Assembly: GCA_016873405.1 (NCBI GenBank)
Contig: VGXH01000134.1
Coordinates: 1 to 5,860, forward strand
Reading direction: 5' to 3'
Length of the DNA: 5,860 nt
Origin: a bacterium
GTDB lineage: Bacteria; Krumholzibacteriota; Krumholzibacteria; LZORAL124-64-63
This document shows, in pieces, positions 1 to 4,635 of the stretch (the first letter of the stretch is position 1; every line of letters begins with the position of its first letter). The notes under the pieces were generated by a model that had not been told where the DNA came from, ran no database searches, and worked only from the letters and a program-made list of their open reading frames with translations. Made by a program: the position numbers and the translations under genes.

Positions 1-2
1 TG

Positions 3-392
3 GCGGTGCCGCTGGGCGCGGTCACGGTGCGCGACGTGCCGCTCAAGGACGCCGACGTGCGCCGCTACGCCGGTCGCCGCGCCAAGGCGCAGGCCGGCGC
101 GCTCAAGGACCTCGGCTTCGTGCCGCGGACGGCGAAAGCCGACACCGCCGGCGAGTCGGGGGTCAAACGCAAGGAGACCGAAGGCGTCTTCGTGCTGAAG
201 GACGGCTTCGTGAAGTTCGTGCCCGTGACCATCGGCATCGCCGGCGAGAACGACTTCGAGCTGCTCGGCGGGGTCGCGGCCGGCCAGACCGTGGTGACGG
301 GGCCGTTCCGGATCCTGCGCGAGCTGAAGGACGGCGCGCAGGTCGAACTGGCGAAGAAGGGCCGCGGGGGCAGGGGCCGGTCGGGCCGATGA
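3..392 (+). CDS. Efflux pump periplasmic adaptor subunit (MacA/HlyD family), C-terminal part
   Basis: This is the 3' end of a gene that begins before the window; the frame is open to the left edge. The roughly 130 residues visible match the end of RND/ABC-type periplasmic adaptors, which bridge an inner-membrane transporter to an outer-membrane channel. The beta-barrel end reads VPLGAVTVRD. After a charged linker of about 45 residues comes the membrane-proximal domain, with EGVFVLKDGFVKFVPVTIGI, then a G-E-x-x-F-E-L-L-G-G-V block, and finally GQTVVTGPFRILRELKDGAQ. These are characteristic MacA-like blocks. The protein ends in a very basic Gly/Arg tail (KKGRGGRGRSGR). Its stop codon overlaps the start of the next gene (ATGA), so the two are almost certainly co-translated, which supports a MacAB-like tripartite exporter. 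The substrate cannot be told. The family is clear; the exact subfamily is inferred from the permease neighbours. Confidence 0.88.
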   Translation, partial: AVPLGAVTVRDVPLKDADVRRYAGRRAKAQAGALKDLGFVPRTAKADTAGESGVKRKETEGVFVLKDGFVKFVPVTIGIAGENDFELLGGVAAGQTVVTGPFRILRELKDGAQVELAKKGRGGRGRSGR

Positions 393-1618
393 ACGTTCTG
401 GAGGGGGTCAGCATCGCGCTCGAGAGCCTGCGCGGCCACAAGCTGCGCACGTTCCTGACGCTGCTGGGCAACATCGTCGGCACGATGTCGGTCATCGCCG
501 TGGTCTCGCTGATCTACGGCGCCGACCGCTACGTCTCGCAGGTCGTGTTGGACGAGGGCACCTCCGTGTTCACGCTCACGCGCGTGGACGGCATCCAGTT
601 CCTGACCGACTTCGACGCCTTCCTGGAGTCGCTCAACAATCCCAACCTGACGCTGGCCGACCGCGACTGGCTGGCCGAGCGCATGACGTTCGCGAACGTC
701 GTCGGGGCCTACTCCGAAGCCAACGGCGACCTGCGGGCCGGCGGCGAGGTCTTCCGGAACGCCCTGGTCCGCGGCGCCAGCGAGGACTATTCGGTCCTCG
801 AGGACATGCCCCTGCTGCTGGGGCGCCACCTGACGGCCTCGGACATCATGACGGCGAACCAGGTGGCCGTGCTCGGCTTCGACGCGGCGCGCGACCTGTT
901 CCCGCGCCACGCCGATCCGCTCGGACGGCAGTTGAAGATCGGCGGCCGCCACTTCACGGTGATCGGCGTCGTCGAGGACCGCGGCACCGTGATGGGCAAC
1001 AACCGCAACAAGTTCGCGGTGGTGCCCGTCACCGCCTGGTTCAAGCTCTTCGGCGCCTCGCGCTCGATCGACCTCAAGATCCAGGCCGCGACGCTCGAGA
1101 GCCTGCAGGACGCCAAGGACGAGGCGACCTTCCTCATGCGCCAGCGCCACCGCTTGCGCCCGCTCGAGCGCAACGACTTCGCCCTGAGCTCCAGCGACCA
1201 GATGCTGGCGATCTGGGGCGGCATCTCGAAGGCGATCTACGGCGCCCTGGTGCCGCTGGTGGGCATCAGCCTGGTCGTCGGCGGCATCGTGCTGATGAAC
1301 ATCATGCTGGTCTCGGTCACCGAGCGCACCCGTGAGGTCGGGGTGCGCAAGGCGCTCGGCGCCCGGCGCCTGGCGATCATGTGGCAGTTCCTGGTCGAGG
1401 CGGTCACGCTCTCGGTGATGGGCGGGATCGCGGGGATCGCCATCGGCCTGCTGCTGGCCTGGGTCATCTCGCTGGCCTCGCCGCTGCCGTTCGCGTTGGC
1501 GGGCTGGTCCATCCTGCTCGGCCTTGGCACCACGTTCCTGATCGGCGCCGGCTTCGGCACCTATCCGGCCTGGAAGGCGGCGGGTCTGGATCCCGTGGAG
1601 GCGCTGCGCCATGAATAG
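389..1618 (+). CDS. MacB/FtsX-type ABC transporter permease (first of a pair)
   Basis: An inner-membrane permease subunit of 409 residues with the MacB transmembrane plan but no fused ATPase domain. TM1 lies at about residues 21-43, after the typical LRGHKLRTFLTLLG lead-in. A large periplasmic MacB_PCD-like domain spans roughly 45-270 and includes VAVLGFDAARDLFP, then DPLGRQLKIGG and FTVIGVVEDRG. TM2 to TM4 lie at about 285-308, 335-362 and 369-391. The cytoplasmic coupling segment ERTREVGVRKALGARR (312-327) and the closing TYPAWKAAGLDPVEALRHE are the strongest family marks. The ATG overlaps the adaptor stop codon (ATGA) and has only a weak G-rich site upstream, which points to translational coupling. 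Such permeases use ATP hydrolysis by a partner to drive conformational change across the periplasm rather than forming a classical channel. Substrates range from macrolides and peptides to lipoproteins; none can be assigned here. The partner is probably the paralogous permease just downstream. Confidence 0.93.
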   Translation: MNVLEGVSIALESLRGHKLRTFLTLLGNIVGTMSVIAVVSLIYGADRYVSQVVLDEGTSVFTLTRVDGIQFLTDFDAFLESLNNPNLTLADRDWLAERMTFANVVGAYSEANGDLRAGGEVFRNALVRGASEDYSVLEDMPLLLGRHLTASDIMTANQVAVLGFDAARDLFPRHADPLGRQLKIGGRHFTVIGVVEDRGTVMGNNRNKFAVVPVTAWFKLFGASRSIDLKIQAATLESLQDAKDEATFLMRQRHRLRPLERNDFALSSSDQMLAIWGGISKAIYGALVPLVGISLVVGGIVLMNIMLVSVTERTREVGVRKALGARRLAIMWQFLVEAVTLSVMGGIAGIAIGLLLAWVISLASPLPFALAGWSILLGLGTTFLIGAGFGTYPAWKAAGLDPVEALRHE

Positions 1619-2849
1619 CGGCCGCTTCGACCACAGGGACGCCGTCCGGCAGGCGTTGCACACGATCACCGGGCACCGCATGCGCTCGTCGCTGCTGATC
1701 CTGGGCGTGGCGATCGGCGTGACCACCCTGCTGGCGATCTACACCATCGTCAGCGGCCTGAGCGGCCGCATCCGCGACGACGTCGTCTCCTCGAGCCGGC
1801 CCTACCTGTACGTCAGCCGCGACAGCGGCGTCGGCGGCGGCGACCCCCGGGACAAGCTGAGGCGCTCGCACCTCATGCCGGAACTGATCGCGCCGGTCGA
1901 GGCCACCGAGGGCGTGGGCATGGTGGACTACCAGCTCTCCAACGGCCGCGGCATGGTCCTCGACTACGGCAAGGAACGCACCAATTTCGTGCAGGGCTTC
2001 GGCTGCTCGCAGCACTTCCCGTTCCTGTTCTCGATCGCGGTCGAGGAAGGCCGCTTCTTCACGGCCGAGGAGGTGGCCTCCAGCGCACGCGTCGCCGTGC
2101 TCGGCTACGGCCCGCGCGAGGACCTCTTCCCGGGCCGCGATCCGATCGGACGCACGCTGCAGATCTTCAACAAGCCCTATCTGATCGTCGGCGCCATGGC
2201 CGCCCGCCGGCACATCGTCGGCGCGATGGGTGACAACTACGTCTGCACTCCGTGGACCACCTTCGAGAAGGACGCGCTCTTCACGGGTTTCGAGGATCGC
2301 AACCTGGCCCTGACCACGGCTGACGGCTTCACCTCGGACGAGGTCCTGTCCAACGTGACCGGCACGTTGCGGCGCGAGCGCCGCCTGCGGCCCGACCAGG
2401 CCAACGACTTCGACATCATCTCCTCGGAGACCTACGGCGAGCTGATCGACAAGGTGACCGGAGGCGTGGCCCTGGTGCTGGTGGTGCTGTCCTCGATCGG
2501 CCTGCTCGTGGGCGGCATCGGCGTGATGAACATCATGCTGATCTCGGTGGCCGAACGCACCCGCGAGATCGGCGTGCGCATGGCCGTCGGCGCCCGGCGG
2601 CAGGACATCCTGCTGCAGGTGCTGATCGAGGCCGGCACGCTGACGGGCATCGGCGGGTTGATCGGCATCGTGACGGGCTACTTCGCGTCGTGGGGCATGA
2701 CGCACCTGCTGCGGTTCCCGTTCGCGATCTCGCCCTGGGTGACGATCGGCGCGGCGGCGTTCTCGGTGTCGATCGGCGTCTTCTTCGGGCTCTATCCCGC
2801 GAACAAGGCGGCCCGCATGGACCCGATCGTGGCGCTGGGCCGCGAATAG
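1611..2849 (+). CDS. MacB/FtsX-type ABC transporter permease (second of a pair)
   Basis: A 412-residue paralogue of the preceding permease, with the same architecture and no ATPase domain. TM1 is at about residues 26-49. A periplasmic domain of some 230 residues follows, including VAVLGYGPREDLFPGRDPIG and IGRTLQIFNKPYLIVGAMA. TM2 is at about 287-310, TM3 at 337-362 and TM4 at 375-397. The coupling motif ERTREIGVRMAVGARR is at residues 315-330 and the conserved end reads YPANKAARMDPIVALGRE. The ATG lies 8 nt inside the end of the upstream gene. A good ribosome binding site GGAGG (1597-1601) sits 9 nt ahead, still within the upstream coding sequence, which fixes this start. The periplasmic part differs strongly from the first permease while the membrane part is well matched, as expected for a heterodimer whose halves have specialised. 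It is the last gene of the visible operon. The required ATPase is not in this window. Confidence 0.93.
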   Translation: MNSGRFDHRDAVRQALHTITGHRMRSSLLILGVAIGVTTLLAIYTIVSGLSGRIRDDVVSSSRPYLYVSRDSGVGGGDPRDKLRRSHLMPELIAPVEATEGVGMVDYQLSNGRGMVLDYGKERTNFVQGFGCSQHFPFLFSIAVEEGRFFTAEEVASSARVAVLGYGPREDLFPGRDPIGRTLQIFNKPYLIVGAMAARRHIVGAMGDNYVCTPWTTFEKDALFTGFEDRNLALTTADGFTSDEVLSNVTGTLRRERRLRPDQANDFDIISSETYGELIDKVTGGVALVLVVLSSIGLLVGGIGVMNIMLISVAERTREIGVRMAVGARRQDILLQVLIEAGTLTGIGGLIGIVTGYFASWGMTHLLRFPFAISPWVTIGAAAFSVSIGVFFGLYPANKAARMDPIVALGRE

Positions 2850-2889
2850 CCCGCGTCCCGGACCGGTTCCCGTCGGCGGAGGCCGTCGC

Positions 2890-3295
2890 TCAAGCCAGCT
2901 TCAGTCGCGCCGTCTGCTCCTGCAGCCTGCGCCCGATGGACGTCAGTTGCCCGACGTTCCGGTTGATGCTCACGACGCCGCCCACGGTTTCGCTGATGGC
3001 GCCGTCAGGTCGCCGCGCGCGACGCGCGCGGCGGCTTGCTCGAGCTGCCCGACCGGCCGCGCGATCGCGCGCCACGGCAATGCTGATCGGCGCACCTGCC
3101 GGCTACCCGCAGATCGTGGCGACCAGCAGGGCGCGTCACGGCGACCGTGCCGTCGGTGACCGCGCCGCCCGCCAGACGCAACCGCATCATCCGCTCCACC
3201 TCGGCGATCTGGGCGTCGAGTTCGACCTTGGTCCGCTGGTAGCTCCCGTAGCGCGTCGCCCGGTCCGGGATACCGGTCGCCGCGAGCATTTCCAT
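2890..3295 (-). pseudogene. Degenerate chemoreceptor/HAMP-type sensor remnant
   Basis: No single frame is intact, but the minus strand shows ordered pieces of a membrane sensor. From 3295 to about 3134 one frame reads a helical, periplasm-like segment (YGSYQRTKVELDAQIAEVER then MMRLRLAGGAVTDGTVAVT). The next frame supplies a hydrophobic stretch RALLVATICG, a stop (3105-3103), then PAGAPISIAVA, resembling the second membrane helix. A third frame (3071-3003) gives a clear HAMP start, RAIARPVGQLEQAAARVARG followed by DLT. The second frame then resumes with DGAISETVGGVVSINRNVGQ and ends LQEQTARLKLA, stop at 2890. At least three frame changes plus a stop make a functional product unlikely. TM1 is not found upstream. 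About ten residues of the HAMP second half seem missing. If it was a methyl-accepting chemotaxis protein, nearly all of its signalling hairpin is also gone; alternatively it was a short HAMP-only protein. Sequencing error is a real alternative to decay. It lies tail-to-tail with the permease operon. Confidence 0.6.
3006..3038. repeat. Long near-perfect palindrome (hairpin) inside the HAMP remnant
   Basis: The two arms 3011-3020 (cgccgcgcgc) and 3024-3033 (gcgcgcggcg) are exact inverse complements around the 3-base loop gac. Pairing continues outward to 3006/3038 through 3 further Watson-Crick pairs and 2 G-T wobbles, for about 15 paired positions. It has no T-run, so it does not look like an intrinsic terminator. 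It coincides with Ala/Arg/Gly codons of the HAMP segment and sits right beside the position where the frame changes and residues seem lost. Confidence 0.6.
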
Positions 3296-3419
3296 GCCGG
3301 AGGGGGGGGAGAGGCGTCCGGGCCCCGAGGTCCACGGCCGGGCTGCGGCCGCGGCAGCGGTTCCTTGCGGGATACCTTCAGTGCCGCCGTGGTCGGCCGC
3401 CCGGCGTCCGGGATGGGAC

Positions 3420-3448
3420 TTGACCGCCCGGCTTCCGCTGGCGACGAT
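3420..3448 (+). promoter_or_regulatory. Possible sigma-70-like promoter for the pseudopilin gene
   Basis: TTGACC (3420-3425) matches the -35 consensus at five of six positions. Seventeen bases later GACGAT (3443-3448) matches the -10 consensus at only three of six. The placement, about 40 bases before the start codon, is sensible. In DNA this GC-rich, such a match could be chance. Confidence 0.22.
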
Positions 3449-3472
3449 GGCGGCTGCCGACCACACCGCCCC

Positions 3473-3478
3473 AGGAGA
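3473..3478 (+). promoter_or_regulatory. Ribosome binding site of the pseudopilin gene
   Basis: AGGAGA lies 8 bases before the ATG at 3487. It is a near-consensus Shine-Dalgarno site and decides the start. The resulting protein begins with a short basic leader followed by a prepilin cleavage motif, as expected. Confidence 0.75.
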
Positions 3479-3486
3479 CCCCCCGC

Positions 3487-4548
3487 ATGGTGAAGCCCGC
3501 CGCCACCACAGGCCGTTCCGGGTTCGGCCTGCTCGGCCTGATCGTCCTGCTGGCCGTGGTGGCGATCCTGGCCGGCACCGTGGGACCGCTCCTGTTCCGC
3601 GAGTACGTGGCGGCCCGCGAAGCGGAGACCCGCGCCCGCCTGCTGCGACTCGACGAGGCGCTGGTGGCCTTTTACCGCGATGTCGGTCGCCTGCCCGACG
3701 AGGCCGAGGGACTGGCCGCCCTGGTGACCGATCCGGGCCTGGGCGGCTGGGGCGGCCCCTATCTGGAAGGCGGACGCGGGGCCGCCGCCGCCGAGGTCGG
3801 TCTGGACGCCTGGAACCACGCCCTGGCCTATGATCGCGCCCCCCAGTTGGATACGGGGCAGGCCGCGGCGCTCGTCGCCTCCGGTGGCGGCGACGGGCGG
3901 CTGGGAATCGGAACCGTCGGCGGCATCTGGACCACGGGGGGAACCGCGCCGGGCACGCCGGGGCAGGACGACCTGCTGGTCCTGGTGGACCTCGGCGGCG
4001 CAGCTTCCGGCCTGGAGGCCGTGACGAACGAACGGCTGGCGGCGATCTCGACCGCGGCCCAGGAGCATTTCCGGCTGCAGGGTTCGTTCCCTGCCGCGCT
4101 GGTCGACCTGCTGGACGGCTGGCTGCCGCCATCGTTCGGCGCCGAGGCTCTGGCCGACGGCTGGGGCGTGCCGCTGTCGTTCTCGGTCGATGCCGCCGCC
4201 CATCCGCCGTTCGCCGTCGTCGGCAGCCGCGGCGCCGACGGCCAGCCGGGCACACCCGACGACCTCCAGTTGACGATCGGCAGCGCCGCGCCGGGGCGGC
4301 GCGCCACGGCGTACGAGCTGTCCATGGCCCAGTCGCGGCTCGATGCGCAGGCTTCGCTCGTGCTCGAGGGCGTCTGGGATCTCGACCGGGCGAATCTCGG
4401 ACTGGGCGATATATTGGCGACCGACGGCTGGGGAGAGCCCTACGGCATCCGGGTCTCGACGCGGACCGTGGTCTCCGGCGGCCCCGACGGCGACCTGGCG
4501 ACCCCGGCGGACAACCTGCCGCCCGGCGTCGTCCCCGACGGCCCCTAG
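3487..4548 (+). CDS. GspG-like pseudopilin with three C-terminal-type repeats
   Basis: A 353-residue protein with a class III (prepilin) signal. A short leader with K3 and R10 ends in S-G12, then F13-GLLGLIVLLAVVAILAG forms the hydrophobic helix (13-36). Cleavage after G12 by prepilin peptidase is expected. The following segment matches the major type II secretion pseudopilin GspG: LLRLDEALVAFYRDVGRLPD, then EGLAALV and WGGPYL (88-93). GspG is usually about 140 residues, so this is more than twice the family length. The extra length appears to repeat the GspG end. Unit 1 has DAWNHALAY (107-115) and SGGGDGRLG. Unit 2 has a helix NERLAAISTAAQEHFRLQGS (181-200), DGWGVP (224-229) and GADGQPGTPDDL (249-260). 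Unit 3 has DGWGEPY (313-319) and SGGPDGDLATPADNL (330-344). In GspG this loop binds calcium. Glu5 of the mature protein is Gly here. No other secretion genes are visible. The pseudopilin class is sure; the function (T2SS, type IV pilus or an orphan surface protein) is not. Confidence 0.85.
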   Translation: MVKPAATTGRSGFGLLGLIVLLAVVAILAGTVGPLLFREYVAAREAETRARLLRLDEALVAFYRDVGRLPDEAEGLAALVTDPGLGGWGGPYLEGGRGAAAAEVGLDAWNHALAYDRAPQLDTGQAAALVASGGGDGRLGIGTVGGIWTTGGTAPGTPGQDDLLVLVDLGGAASGLEAVTNERLAAISTAAQEHFRLQGSFPAALVDLLDGWLPPSFGAEALADGWGVPLSFSVDAAAHPPFAVVGSRGADGQPGTPDDLQLTIGSAAPGRRATAYELSMAQSRLDAQASLVLEGVWDLDRANLGLGDILATDGWGEPYGIRVSTRTVVSGGPDGDLATPADNLPPGVVPDGP

Positions 4549-4584
4549 CCCGGACAGGATCCCGCGCCGACCGCGGCAGGGGGA

Positions 4585-4601
4585 GCGGGCGCGGCGCCCG
4601 C
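4585..4601. repeat. Short GC hairpin between the pseudopilin gene and sthA
   Basis: The arms gcgggcg and cgcccgc are perfectly complementary over 7 bp around a 3-base loop. It begins 37 bases after the pseudopilin stop codon. No T-run follows, so it is not a standard intrinsic terminator. It could stabilise the upstream mRNA end or be chance in GC-rich DNA. Confidence 0.35.
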
Positions 4602-4619
4602 CCGGCGGACGCGGACCGC

Positions 4620-4627
4620 GGGGGGAA
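4620..4627 (+). promoter_or_regulatory. Probable ribosome binding site of sthA
   Basis: GGGGGGAA ends 8 bases before the GTG at 4636. It is a G-rich, non-consensus site but correctly spaced. It supports the GTG start, which places the FAD-binding strand ([14 protein letters not shown]) right at the N-terminus as in relatives. Confidence 0.45.
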
Positions 4628-4635
4628 CCGACAGC

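Larger units (their letters stand above)
3296..3486. other. Gap between the sensor remnant and the pseudopilin gene
   Basis: No convincing coding sequence was seen in either direction, although high GC leaves long open frames. It holds a run of eight G (3302-3309), a short perfect hairpin cccgg-cgt-ccggg (3400-3412) and the presumed leader of the pseudopilin gene. The upstream part might contain further unrecognisable remains of the minus-strand sensor, but no first membrane helix could be found. Confidence 0.5.

Noticed and set aside
65..1726. Long minus-strand open frame of 553 residues opposite the adaptor and first permease.
   Set aside because: It is rich in Arg, His, Gln and Ala without domain motifs. 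It lies opposite a well-supported gene and is typical of antisense frames in GC-rich DNA. The same reasoning removes the long minus-strand frames at 1464-2705, 3005-4255, 3187-4833 and 4545-5801.
2850..2889. Intrinsic terminator between the permease operon and the convergent sensor remnant.
   Set aside because: No stable stem followed by a T-run on either strand; only short imperfect complementarity around ggaccggttcc.
2690..3493. Plus-strand open frame of 267 residues running out of the second permease and through the sensor remnant.
   Set aside because: It begins inside the permease in another frame, has an Arg/Pro/Ala-rich composition, no ribosome binding site and no recognisable motif. 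The minus strand of the same stretch carries real family motifs.
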